Shown here piece by piece: positions 21,700-32,721 of a stretch of 32,881 nucleotides of DNA (position 1 is its first letter; every line of letters starts with the position of its first letter). Source of the DNA: Gnetum montanum (lineage: Eukaryota; Streptophyta; Gnetopsida; Gnetales; Gnetaceae); NCBI GenBank assembly GCA_015680685.1, contig MNCI01003377.1:891706-924586 (forward strand), in the 5' to 3' direction. The translations under genes and the position numbers were made by a program. The notes under the pieces are model-generated. The model was not told the origin of the DNA and searched no databases. It was given only the letters and a program-made list of their open reading frames with translations.

Positions 21700-21889
21700 A
21701 GGAAAACATTAAAAAAATTTATGAATTTTTTCAATTTTTAAAATTTTTGTAGTATTTTTGTTTTTAATAAAAAGAAAAGAAAATGCTTTAAAATTAAAAA
21801 TGCAAAACCAAAGTAAACTCTAAGTTATAAGCAAATCTAAATTTAACATAAAGCAAAGGTAAAATGTAAACTAGGCTAAAAGTTTACAT

Positions 21890-22600
21890 GGTCTTAGGTG
21901 TAAGGGGTAGGATGACTAGGGATATATATCACTTATGCAAATGTTTCCTAATCTTTGAGAGATTAGAAAATGTGTATGGTCTATGTTGCACAAGCTTACA
22001 TTCCCCATCCCCTTTGCTAATGATGTTAAAGGCAAGCTCCCCCATGGTGCATCAACGTTGTTTATCTTAGCCTCTTTTGCCTCCTCGGGCTCTTCAATTT
22101 CGTGGTCAATAGCAAGATTTTCTTCCTAAAACTCCAATTTAGATCCCTATTCTACATCAACACTATTAAATGCTAGGAGGACCAAACTGTTGCCATGAAT
22201 GATTACTTTACCTTCCTCATAAGGTAGGTGAATTTCTTAGTGGATAGGTGAAGACACAGCTCGTAATTGAGCTAGCCAAGGTCTTCCTAGGATAAGGTTG
22301 AGTCCTGGTGTTTCCTCTACCACCAAGAAGTTTTTCATTATGGTGAATTATTCCTCTACCACAAAATCTAAAGAGATTAATCCTTTAATAGCAACCCATG
22401 ATCCATTCAAGGATTTAAGGGTTGAAGTCATCGTGTGTTACATTTACTTTGTTAGGCCTAAGTGATCAATGATGATATAAGGTATAACGTTTGTTACTAC
22501 CCCATCATCAACATGCATCCTATGGACTTTATATTGTCCTACCTATATAGTTATGAAGAGGGATGCCTTGATTACTTTGCTATTCTAGGGGGTTTGTCTT
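21890..22600 (-). pseudogene. Aspartic protease of the Tat/Ogre-type Gypsy element
   Basis: Minus-strand translation gives VGQYKVHRMHVDDG with the active-site Asp (22501-22512), then VIPYIIIDHLGL, STLKSLNGSWVAIKGLISLD, FTIMKNFLVVEETPGLNLIL and GRPWLAQLRAV (22255-22290), then HLPYEEGKVIIHGNSLVLLA. This is the retropepsin layout of plant Gypsy polyproteins, ending with the LGRPWL motif. The linker continues to about 21890 and then fades, where an intron may begin. Few stops are present, so this is the best preserved domain of the element. Gag lies just upstream on the minus strand; RT is 8.6 kb away because of the intervening segment. Confidence 0.88.
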
Positions 22601-24600
22601 GATTTTTGTTATCACGAAACACTACTGATGTTGATCTCACTTCCCTCAGTGAAGAAGGTACCATCACCGCATGAATGAATTCTTCATTAGCAAGTATTTC
22701 CTCACTAACAAGAATGGAGATTAACATCTTAAGTAGTCCTTCATGATGTGTAGCAGAAGTCATGATTGGGTCACATAGGCTCAAGATTGTATTTTTATGT
22801 TTCAGAGACTACTTGACATGTTCTATCACATTGAGAAAGTCTTTGTTGTTGGTTGCAAGTTTTTCATTCTTATTGTTTGGAACTTCCTCCATGAGCCCCA
22901 AAATGTGAACTTCATGTTTAGGTTATTGTCGCCTTGTCCCTTTCCCTTTCTCTTGGGACTTAAGGTCCTCCCATGGGGTACTAGTTGAAGCAGCCTAGGT
23001 AGTTGGGGTTGTGGGCATAGATGAAATGTGAGTGGACTTTAGTGGGTTCATTTCCTTCCATCCCTTGGCTTGCATATCATTCTTTTTATTAGGCTTTTAT
23101 GCATGCTTCTTCCATTGTTTGCTTATCTCATGTTGTCTTTGTTCGATTCAAAAGAAGAAGCTATCACATTAGCCACCATGGAAGGTCATTATTCGCTTGT
23201 ATGAATGGACATAGTTGTAGCAAGAGGGGAAGGCACTTGAATTATGAAAGGCTATTTGGGAGGATTTGGTGGTGGTATGCTTACAAAAAATAGGGTTCTT
23301 GAACTAGTAAGAGTTGAAGGACCCCTTTCATTGTGAGGGGGTATCCAGATCATGAATGATCCCCTTACAAGCCTTAGGTCATGGTTAACATTGAATACTA
23401 CTATGATATACATACTGTTATTGGCATTCAATGGGTCTTTGTACACATGCATCAACAAGTTTTGAGGCCTAACAAGATTGGATGCATCAAGAACCAGTTC
23501 ACCTTTATCTATCATCTTTTATAGGTCATTTTCCAGTGCAAGGAAAAAATCAGTATCATGACCTAGTAACTAATGATAGTGGCAAAAGCAGTCAATCTTA
23601 AAACACTTAGGTACTGAAGGGTAATCTTTGATTGCTCGAGTGAGGTCCTTGGCTATTTCACATAGCTACTCATGCCTCCTATGGATATTTTTGGTCATCT
23701 GCTTGTACTGTACTCTCCCAATCTTTGATAGTTAACCTAAGAGTTTAGATGGTTTTAAAGGTAGCCTAGTGCATTTGGTTTAGTATTTCCATTCAAAGTT
23801 TGATCTCAAAGTAGTCAATGTAGTAGTCCTAGATGTTGAAAGTTAGTTGTTATGGTTGTTGGTAGGGTTGGTTGGTTCTTGGCCCTTGGTTGGTTGGCTT
23901 ACTCTAATTAGCTACAGATACCACCTCCACATTGTTTTGTCTTCCCCTCTCTTTTTCCTTTCATATGTGTTGATTTTTATATGCCATGTAGGTAGTAGGG
24001 TCATGACTAGCTTCTGTAGCATCCTCTATGTTTTTGGTTTGGAAAAAGGTCTAACTTAGTGACCACAAATCTTAGTACAACTCTGACTTGATAAAATCAT
24101 TAACCACCCTATTGAATATATCTAAAAGGTGAGTTTTAGCTATAGGTTCTAGTATCTCATTGAGAAAACCATTCCATCATTGGATGAACTTTTTCATCAA
24201 TTCAAGAGGTCTTTGCTTGACCTTCATTAGCTTGTCAAGGATGGTATCAAGCTTCAAGTTGTACTTATAGTGGTCAAAAAATTGTGAAATAAAATCTTCT
24301 AAAGAGGATATGAATCCTCTTAGTATGACATGGTACTAATCAAAGGCCTTTCCCATAAGGGACATAGAAAATATTCTTGTTATTGTGTGTGGCCAAGCTT
24401 GTAATAACAATTACTTAGAGTGAACAGTTATGAGATTAGAGTTTGGGTTACCTTCACCATTGTATTTTGTAAACTATGGTATGGGGACACCAAGGGGGAG
24501 AGTTAGGGATGGGATCATAGTACTGATGGGATCATCTTGATAGAAGTCCATAATCCTAATGGTATGGGATGTAGAGGCTTTGAGCATCTTTAACTCTTCA
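22601..24600 (-). pseudogene. Gag core and gag-protease linker of the Tat/Ogre-type element
   Basis: On the minus strand, FTKYNGEGNPNSNLI (24452-24479), LMGKAFD, SSLEDFISQFFDHYKYNLKL and LMKVKQRPLELMKKFI match the retrotransposon gag domain that packages element RNA. Further on, the CxxH/HDT-type block appears as CFCHYH, then GHDTDFFLAL and MIDKGEL (near 23500-23592). An open linker (23515-23252 and 22784-22572) leads into protease. Stops interrupt the gag core (for example between KKFIQ and WNGFL). Confidence 0.85.
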
Positions 24601-25442
24601 GTTATATCTTGGATCATCTAAAAGGCTTGATCCAGGCCCTGCGGTACTCTTGTCAGTTGTGGTGTCTACATGAAAGGCTACAGCATCTATTGGAAGGCCT
24701 ATGGCCTCACTATCGATTATGACACTAAGGGGAGAGGTTGTGTCATCATGGTGGTTGGTGGACCAAATAAAGAGAAAGATGTTCATGTTGGTATCTAGGG
24801 CACAAATGGAATAAAAGAGGTGTGTGACCTTTGGTTTACTTGGGATCCCACAATGGACCCCATCTAGGTAGGTAAGGGGTTGGTGGTCGTAAGAACCATC
24901 GATGATGGTCATATAGACCAAGGTTGGGTGATGAATGGCATGGAAGAATGGAAGGTTCTAGATTGTTGCACCACTTGTTTTTTATACATGGCTATAATGG
25001 GCATTAGCCCAAAAATTATCGAGTAAGAGGGAGACGAAGGTTGAGGGACATATCCAATGGAAGTGGTGAGGGGGTTTGAGGTGGGCAAGGTGGCTTTAAG
25101 AGTTGCTTAGTGAAAAAGCCCACCTAGGATATTCTTGTATTTTGACTCAGCCCTGAACATATCCTCTTCCTCTTGCTACTCATCCGAGCTAACCTTTTTG
25201 TCCTCTTCATCCATCTCAATCAATTGAGACAAGATGTGAATGTAAGTTTCTATTAGGGATATTTTATCATATGGGCAAGGAATGTACTCCTTCCCATCTT
25301 GATGTATGAGTTCATACTCCCTTTTGACCTTTGCTTCAATCACTAGAATCAACATTATAGCCTGAATCTTGACACACACAAAGTTATAGTGGTCTTTGTT
25401 TATGACCAAGAAATCAAGACATTGTCCCCTAGTCATAAGCAT
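24598..25442 (-). pseudogene. Putative N-terminal gag region of the same element
   Basis: Two minus-strand open stretches, 25442-25176 (starting MLMTRGQCLDFLVINKDHYN, ending in an acidic EEDKKVSSDE) and 24921-24598, lie directly upstream of the gag core in the same direction. Neither matches a domain I recognise; gag N-termini of this group are poorly conserved. Position is the main argument. The first could also be a small separate ORF, as some Ogre elements have one upstream of gag. Confidence 0.45.
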
Positions 25443-26885
25443 TGTCTACATTTAGCTACAGTAGGGTCTTTGGGATCATAGACCCCCATAGCCTATTAGC
25501 TAGAAGCTATCTTAGTGAAGTTAAAAGGCAACATGGTCGAATAGCTGAACAACATGTTGAAAATGTAGTTTTAGACTTTTTACTATTTTTAGTAAAAAAG
25601 TAGTAGGTAGGATAATCCACTAACATAGTTAACCAAAAATGGAAAGGTAGTGGAAAACTCCTATTGTGAAACACTACGCAATAGATGGTCATGTACTATG
25701 TAGTAGATAGGACAATTCCCAACCAACTATGTTGAGTGGTGAAAGCATGTAAAAGAGTGGTTTTTCCAAAAATGGAACTAGGTTTTCCTAATGGAAATTG
25801 GATTTTTCGACAGAAACTAGGTATTGAAATAGAAAAGGGATTTTGAAATGGAATAGGGTTTCTGGAATGGAATTTTTCTTCTAGAATGAAATATGTTTTC
25901 CAAAATGGAAAATGTCTTTTGGAATAGACTACACTAGTTCCTAAGAAATCAACAACTACTATGAAATTACAACCAAAATTCAACTCAATTACCACAAATA
26001 TGTTGAGGTATGTAAGAGAGGGTTTGGATAGCAAATGTTGGTTTTAACAAAATAATGGAATTAGGTCTTAGAGTTGGAAATGTAGCAGATTTGGTATTGG
26101 AAAAAAATTGGAAAAGGGATTTATGTCCAAGAATTTGGATGGAGGTCCTCCTTCTAGTGCTAGAAAACTATTGGACCTAGAAAATTCGATTGTTGGAATA
26201 AAACCTAGAATATCCCAAGGTCCTTAGAAAAATGGGATTCAAGGCATCCTAGATAGTCTAGTGGATCACGCAGAGACTTAGGGAAGTGTAAAATGGCAAT
26301 GTGAATGGAAATGTACATAAATTCGTAAATGAAAAGGTAAACGAAAATGAAGACATAAACATAAATGAAAACGAAAACATGAACAAAAATGGAATTGCAG
26401 ATCTGAAATGGAAAAAGACACAGAAATAAAAATTGGAATTCAAAGCTGCACAATAATGAACTACCACTTTAGTCAAATGAAAAATAAAGTGGCAAGTTCA
26501 AAAAGTACAAATTTTGTGCTCAGTGCATAAGAAGTTGCATGAAGGAGTTTGAAGTCTGTTGGAGCCTCTGGTCTGTGCATGAAACTCTATGATCCGAGTA
26601 CTTTCTAGCTTCAATTTCTAGCAACTCTACACTAGTTTTGACTAGAATTAGCAATTGTGACCACAGATAGGTGTTCCACCTTTGGTGCAATGGTATTGCA
26701 TGGGAGTCTTTGTGCCCAACATAAGTACCAATTCTGCTCAAAGATGTTTAAGGTTGTAAAAGGCTATTAGCTACAGAAAATGCTTAATTGCTCTTTTAGG
26801 CTATGGAAAATGCTTCAAAATCTAGAACCAAGTTATGCTTTTTTTTTCTCAAGGTTGTGGAACCAAATAATGTATTTATGTTGGG
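25443..26885 (-). other. Leader/LTR-downstream region of the Tat-type element, partly low complexity
   Basis: This is non-coding between the TATA box and gag. Plus-strand 25760-25930 is made of loosely repeated TGGAAT/TTTTC blocks, and 26300-26425 is rich in GAAAAT/AAATGA units. Open frames there, rich in Phe and Val, are composition artefacts. No convincing primer-binding site was found, so the LTR end is not placed. Confidence 0.4.
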
Positions 26886-26893
26886 TTTTTATA
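26886..26893 (-). promoter_or_regulatory. Putative TATA box of the Tat-type 5' LTR (minus strand)
   Basis: The minus strand reads TATAAAAA followed by CCCAACATAA. GTAACTA-type repeats lie upstream on that strand (26940-27090), as at the TATA box at 2371-2378. It sits about 1.4 kb upstream of the first gag-side open frame. Confidence 0.45.
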
Positions 26894-27073
26894 GAGATGG
26901 AATTGCTATTTTCGAGGCCTACACATCACTGTCATGATTACTGATAGATTGATATCAATTTAAAGGTTACAATAGTTACAATTCTTAGCATAGTTACCAT
27001 TTATACTAAGTTTGGAATACACTATAACCACCAAAGCCCATCTATTTAATACAAATAGTAAACAAAATTTTGT

Positions 27074-27380
27074 AACTACACTAACATCATCCAACTATGC
27101 TAGCATTGGTGGCCTATGCTGAAGTTGTTGGAAAAAATGGAAAATGTTGAAAACTACTAGAAACTATTAGAACTACTAGAACCGATGAAACTGTGAAAAA
27201 TGTTGTCTACACTAGCCATGCTACAATTGCTAAAGACTTTGGGTAACTATGCTAGCCACTGTTGGGAAAATGAAAATGAAAATGGAACTAGAAAATGCCA
27301 TCAATTCCAAAATAGAAAATCCCAATAGTTCCAACACTACATCTTTGTTTAGTTTTGTGGTGACTATGCTGGGTTGGAAA
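27074..27380. repeat. Scattered copies of the palindromic-core motif upstream of the TATA box
   Basis: AACTACACTAACA (27074), AACTATGCTAGC (27092), GTCTACACTAGCCATGCTAC (27205), AACTATGCTAGCCACTG (27246) and GACTATGCTGGG (27362) resemble the cores of the array at 13989-16345 but are irregularly spaced. They lie in what should be the U3 of the Tat-type LTR. Confidence 0.55.
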
Positions 27381-27689
27381 TGGAAATCCCATCAATTCCA
27401 TATACTCTGAGGGTAGATGGTTGCAACGTAGTTGAGTCTACACCTCTACAAAACAGCATGAAAATGCTAATTTTGGTCATTCCCAAGGTATTTTCAGCCT
27501 TCACAAGCCCAAATATAGATGTGAAATAACTTTTTCCACTTGGGAAGTGAGGCAATAACAACTTTTAGGGCATTTTTCAATCCCAAAAAGTTAAAGTATG
27601 CAAGATTGTAGCTCATGAACTACAAATCTTACATTTACAATAAAATCTTGCCTCAAGTTGGAAAATGAAGGTTACAATTTGCAACATGA

Positions 27690-28216
27690 ATTCTTAGTGG
27701 TGTTTCATCCCTCACATTAGGATCTCTTTTAAAGATATTCTTTAACAACCAAGTAATATTTTACTTAGTGGTAAAATCCTTAGATCTTTCATTTATCTCA
27801 TCTAAGAGAAATTTTCTAGGCCACTAGGTAGTTGAGAATGTCTATGAACCATGGGCATTTAAGCTTGTTCCTTGAGTTGAAAACAACCTTACAAATAGGG
27901 TCATATGCAAAGTCATTACCAAGCACACCTTCCTCTTAGTTGTTAATCTTTAATTGTGAAAGTTGATCTGCCACCACATTTTCAACTCCTTTGTGATTAA
28001 TCATGTAAAGCTTGAACTCTTACAAAACAAATAGCCATCAAATGACCAAGGATCTAACATCCAATTTGTTCACAAGAAATTGGATGGTGCTATGATTAGT
28101 GTGGATGAAGATTTTTCACCCAAGAACATAATGTCTAAATTTTTGTAGTCTAATAACAATGGCCACTAGTTCCTTTTCAATGATGGTGTGGTGTATGAAC
28201 ACCTCTTCCAATCTCC

Positions 28217-28217
<1 letters not shown>
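27690..28217 (-). pseudogene. RNase H and post-RNase H remnant of another minus-strand Gypsy element
   Basis: Minus-strand translation from 28210 gives HHTIIEKELVAIVIRLQKFR, HYVLG, IHTNHSTIQFLVNKLD, EFKLYMINHKGVENVVADQL and then PWFIDILNYLVA. This is the end of the Ty3/Gypsy RNase H domain (TEKELLA, TDH, VADxLS motifs) followed by the tether towards integrase, most like Athila-type elements. It starts abruptly at the poly-T run at 28218 and fades near 27690, so both ends are cut. It is distinct from the Tat-type pol at 10573-13290, which has its own RNase H. Confidence 0.85.

Positions 28218-28249
<32 letters not shown>
28218..28249 (+). repeat. Homopolymer run of 32 T
   Basis: It is uninterrupted, lying between the RNase H remnant and the start of the chromovirus LTR, with GCA between the run and the LTR. 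Its length may vary or be misread by sequencing. Confidence 0.95.
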
Positions 28250-28251
<2 letters not shown>

Positions 28252-28252
28252 A

Positions 28253-29130
28253 TGATGCTATGGAGATATCTTAAAGGTTAAGAAGATGCCTTAGTTGAGA
28301 ATTAGGATGACACATGAGATGTCTTACATGTGGTTAAGACATTTCAATTCTTGAGGAGACATCTTAACTTATTTAGAGATGTCTTAGGTGAGATGTCCCA
28401 AATTCCAATAGATGCCCCACTATTGAAGGAGACATCTCACATCTTCAAGAAATATATCCCACTTCTAGGAGATGCCTCATCCAAATGTTGGATTTTTGTA
28501 GGAGATGTCTAGGAAAAGATGGAGATAACCTATATGGTTATGAAAACTTTTTGATTAGTAGTTCTAAGTTGGGAAATAGTCAAGAAAAGCCAAGAAAAGA
28601 TAGAAATAAATGAGAATCTTCAAGTTGGGCTTAAGAAAAGGCTTTTAGCTTTCTTATTTTTCTTCTTCAATAAATATTTTGGTTGTATCATGAGAAGAGT
28701 GATGAGAGATGCTTGTGAATGCATGAGATCACCTTTGTAAGAGTGCATGAGAATGTCTATAGCTCTTTCAACATTTGTGAGTGTTTGGCCATAATGTCTC
28801 TTGCATGCATTGTGTATTTAATCTTAGTCTTATATGTATGGGAGAGATTTGTTTCAATTATGCCTTGCATTAAGTACAATCATTATGTGATTATAGAACC
28901 TTATGCTCTACAATGTCATTTGAGTATTTATGAGTAATTAGAATATTTGTGGGTTATGTAACCACTATTGTAATCTTCTTTACATTGAATGAAGATAACT
29001 AGTTTTCTTATTTTCTGGCATTTTGATTATTTTTCATGATATGTGAATTTAGTGGGAATTGAAGATTAAAACAAATAGAATTAACCTACTCTAGCATTAC
29101 TTGTATTAAAGCTTTAGATTGATTATTATG
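28253..29130 (+). repeat. 5' LTR of the chromovirus-like element (end approximate)
   Basis: TGATGCTATGGAGATATCTT at its start aligns with TGACACTATGAAGAAATCTT at 32722, and the similarity continues through AGGTTAAGAAGATGCC against AGGTCAAGAAGACATC. The 3' end is placed just before the primer-binding-site candidate; the terminal CA was not identified. A 60-codon open frame within it is not considered a gene. Confidence 0.8.
28262..28512 (+). promoter_or_regulatory. Cluster of AGACATCT/AGATGTCT motifs in the chromovirus U3
   Basis: About ten units such as GAGATGTCTTA, GAGACATCTTA, AGATGTCC, GAGACATCTC and AGATGCCTC lie in 250 bp at the start of the LTR, typically 18-35 bases apart. The same motif fills the U3 of the Copia LTRs. 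Confidence 0.65.
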
Positions 29131-29136
29131 AAATTT

Positions 29137-29147
29137 TGGTTACAAAG
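29137..29147 (+). promoter_or_regulatory. Degenerate primer-binding site candidate
   Basis: TGGTTACAAAG resembles TGGTATCAGAG, the initiator-tRNA complement, with three differences, and lies 16 bases before the gag start. The call rests mainly on position. Confidence 0.4.
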
Positions 29148-29162
29148 TTTTGTCAAATTAAG

Positions 29163-30468
29163 ATGGCACCTAAAAAGAAATAGGTTCAAGCCCTAAACAA
29201 ACACACGGAAAATGTGAAATTTTCCTTTCAACTGATGGTTGTTCAATTGGATGAGATCAATGCCGATGTAGAAAGAAATGTAGGTGGCAACCATATTTAG
29301 ACTCATGGATATGATAAGCATTTATGTTCCAATGATCAAGAATTTTTTTTAGCCTAATGGAGGGGGATCAAATGATGAAGAAGGAAAATCTAGCTATGGG
29401 AGTGTTGGAATTCATCATCCAAGAATTCCAATGGGAGGAATTCAACTTTTCCATATCAAATTTCCAAGAGTTCCATTAACAATGACTACTTCTTCTCATG
29501 GGAAGCTTGATGATGAGGATGAAGTAAGGCTTGCTAGAGTAGTCAAAAATGCTACTAGTTTTCCATATGTAGAACTAAAGACCTTCAATGATATAGATGG
29601 TACCAATGATTTTTCAAATTGATTAAAGGTTCTTGATAAGCATTTTGAGTTGGAGGAAGTACCAAATCAATTAAGGGTACCCATAGCTAAATCTAGAATA
29701 GAAGGTATGACTTCTACTTGGTGAGAAAAGGAGTTTCAAAGTTATGAAAGATAACATGATCAACCTATCAAAGATTGAAATCTAATGAAATATAGGTTGA
29801 GAACAAAATTTGAATAGTCTCTTCAAAGGCAAGAAATGATCATGAAGTTGAAACATCTAAGACAACGTAACAAAGATATTGAGAAAATTTGCATCAATTT
29901 TTGTAAACTATTCTATCAAGCTAAGGTAAACTAGAAGGAGTACAAACATGCTTCAATATTTCTAAGAGGTCTAAAAATAGTGTATTAGTAGGATTTGCTA
30001 TTTTATGAGCTACAAACTCTTAATGAGACTTATGCTTTGGTACTTAGTATAGAAAAGAAACTCAATGGTTTGAAAACAATAGAAAATAAGCTTTAAAAGG
30101 GAAAAACAAGGGATCCAAGTCCAAATCTAAAGATAAAGATGGTATCCATGACAAGAAGATAAAGAAAGGTGATGAGAAGGGAAAAACCAAAAAGGACCAA
30201 GATAAGGGAGACAAGGGTCAAGATACTAACTCATCCAAAATTTAATGCTAAGTGTGGAGAATGGGGATATAAGAAATCAGAATGTCCACTTCTTAAGATA
30301 ATTAAGAACAAGGATGTGCAAATCATAGAAGTGAAGGAGACATCCAACCAAGCTCTTCAAAGAGGTAACCTTAATGCTTCCAAGATGGAGGAAGTTTCTG
30401 AATTAAAGTTTTATGCATTCATGGGGAATGTAGAAAGTTGTTATTTTGAATTGGCAATAGATGCTTAG
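29163..30468 (+). pseudogene. Chromovirus gag with decayed zinc knuckle
   Basis: It opens MAPKKK followed by a stop that would be Gln before C-to-T change, a start common in plant Gypsy gags. Then come LFHIKFPRVPL, FNDIDGTNDFSN, VLDKHFELEEVPNQLRVPIA, IEGMTSTW, KYRLRTKFE and ALVLSIEKKL, in the layout of the retrotransposon gag domain. A basic stretch follows, then the knuckle KCGEWGYKKSEC near 30250-30285, in which the first Cys and the His (now Tyr) are lost. The frame closes after YFELAIDA at 30468. Frameshifts and stops are frequent, so no working capsid protein could be made. Confidence 0.82.
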
Positions 30469-30469
30469 T

Positions 30470-30716
30470 AGGAAATGAATTCATATTTTGATTGATGAGG
30501 GAGCCCAAGTAAATGTTATTTCATCAAGGATAGTTTCTTGATTAGGTTTGGTAACTAATCCTTATCCTAGACCCTACAAGGTACATTAGTTGTTAAGAGC
30601 TTTTTCTCAAGAATTGAGGGAACAATATGTTCTGAAATTTAAAATTGGCAGTTACCATTATGTTATGAAATGTGATGTGCTTCCAATTAATTGGAAATTA
30701 CCATTATGCTCTAAAT
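30470..30716 (+). pseudogene. Protease remnant of the chromovirus-like element
   Basis: ILIDEGAQVNVISSRIVS, then LGLVTNPYPRPYKVH, FKIGSYHYVMKCDVLPI, match the retropepsin region of chromoviruses. The active-site triad reads D-E-G where the family has D-S-G. Resemblance stops near 30716 and RNase H resumes at 30729, so the C-terminal part of protease is missing too. Confidence 0.78.
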
Positions 30717-30728
30717 AAAGATTTTAGG

Positions 30729-32517
30729 TGGGATGATAAAACCTAAATGATCTTTAACTTGTTGAAAGAAAAAATAACCAATGAACCGATGCTTGCAATT
30801 CCAAATTTTTAGAAGCTTTTTCAAGTAGAGGAGGATGCAAGTGGACTAGCCATTGGAGGGGTGCTTTTACAAGAAGGTAGACCTGATGTTCTCTATTTAG
30901 AAATGTTAAATGAGTCAAGAAAAGAATATAGCATATATGAGAAGGAGTTGTATGTTATTCATTAAGCAATCAAGCATTGAAGGCATTAGTTGTTTTGCAA
31001 GAAGTTCACCTTGATGATAGGCCACAAAGCACTTTAGTTTCTAAATTCCCAAAAGAAGTTGAATTATAAAGACATGAAGTAAATTGCACAATTATAGAAG
31101 TTCAATTTTATGCTCAAGCATAAAGCTAGAAAAGCCAATGTGATGGCTAATGCATTATCTAGGATGCATGTGATGAATTTCAGCATGCCTCATGTGAAAG
31201 GTATGGAAGAATTTGTTATTTTGTATAAGCATGATTCTGATTTTGGGTAGGAGTAGAAAATCCTAAAGCAACCATTGTTGAGTAAGATAGACCAATGGAG
31301 GAACTATCATATTTAAGATTGTTGTTTAAAAATGGAAAGGTATGTATTCCTAATTGTGATTTTAGGAAAAAAAAATTATTTAAAAAGCAGTATGGTAACA
31401 TGGTAGGTCATATGGATAAGGATAAAACATTGGACAGTATGGTTAGGCACTATTTTTGTCTAGGTATGATAGCTAAAGTTTCAAAATTTATGAACGAGTA
31501 TTTGGCATGTCAAAAATTCATTGGACATAAAGGAGTGGATAGTCATTACGTATCTTTGTCAATTCCTAAGAGTTCATGAGAAAGTATATAAACGGACTTT
31601 ATGAGTGATATTCCAAAGATCAAAACTGGTTCTCCAAGATGGTATACTTCATTCCATGCAAAAAGGTGAGTAATGCATCTCATCTAACAAATTTATTTTT
31701 CAAGTATATTGTGAAGTTGCATGGTATTCCTTTGGATATTATTAGTGATAGAGACTCCACATTCACCAGTCATTTTTGGAGGTCCCATTGGAAATTTTAG
31801 GAATAAAGTTGAATCTCTCTAATGCATATCAGTCACAATCTAATGATCAAATTGAAGTGATGAATAAATCCTTGCTCAATATTTTAAGGTTTTTATATGT
31901 TGGATAGCCCAATCAATGAAAAAATTTCTTATGCCAGGTTGAATTTTCATGTGGCCATTAATAAGAGTCCATTTAAGAAGAATTATGATTTTTCTCCAAA
32001 GATGGTGGAAAATATGAGGAGCTTTGAGAAAGAATACCAAATTAGTGCTAATTGTGTACAAGAGATGAAAGATCTTCATGCATAAGTAAGGGAAAATCAA
32101 GAAAAAAAAAAGACTAAATAGAGAGTCCTCAAGAGGAATAAGGATAAGCAAAAGCTTAACTTTAATATCAATGATATAGTTTGGGTGCACTTGAAGAAGA
32201 AGGGATTGATAAGTATTAACTGCTCCAAGTTGAAAGCCAAGAAGATGAATCCTTTCAAAATAAAGGCCAAAATGTATGATAATTCTTTTGAGATTGATTT
32301 ATCAAAAAATGTTGATATGTCTTTTGTATTTAATGTTGTAGATCTTATGTATTATCATGGACCTATTAATGATGAAACCACTCAAGATAGCATCGATGAA
32401 TTGAAGGGGGATATTAACAAATCCAAGCCTTTGATGAAGAGGAAGGCAATCATACTTAAGAAAAGAGAAGCTTTTAGCACTCAAGAAGTGAAGAAGCATG
32501 TGTACTTAATCCATTAG
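30729..32517 (+). pseudogene. RNase H and integrase of the chromovirus-like element
   Basis: RNase H begins WDDKT, NLLKEKITNEPMLAIPNF, then EEDASGLAIGGVLLQEGRP and KEYSIYEKELYVIH, and closes NVMANALSRM near 31170. The integrase zinc region is represented by LFKNGKVCIPNCDFRKK, GHMDKDKTL and EYLACQKF. The core keeps all three acidic positions: [21 protein letters not shown] and NDQIEVMNKS. The C-terminal domain reads VHLKKKGLISINCSKLKAKK, then NPFKIKAK, YDNSFEIDL and FNVVDLMYYHG (32185-32360). About ten residues are lost after the first core block. Several frames and stops are involved. No chromodomain is evident in the last open stretch, up to 32517. Confidence 0.87.
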
Positions 32518-32721
32518 AAAGATCAATCCACTAATGATGCTGTATGACTCCATGAGACCAAAGTTATTCAGTGGCAAATCACTTCTACTCCTACTCCATG
32601 ATGTTGTATGATGTATGTTTACATAAGCACACTTTTAAACAAATGGAAGAATTGGTGTAGGGATACCTCTTTTGATTTTTTTTTTCTTTTATCCCTACAG
32701 ATGATTTTTTATTAAAATTTT
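32518..32721 (+). other. 3' untranslated region of the chromovirus-like element
   Basis: It is non-coding. A T-rich block (32670-32710) precedes the LTR; a clear polypurine tract is not visible. Confidence 0.45.

Noticed and set aside
26205-26476. Minus-strand frames rich in Phe, Val and Tyr that look like membrane proteins
   Set aside because: They are translations of a low-complexity GAAAAT/AAATGA region and depend on composition only.
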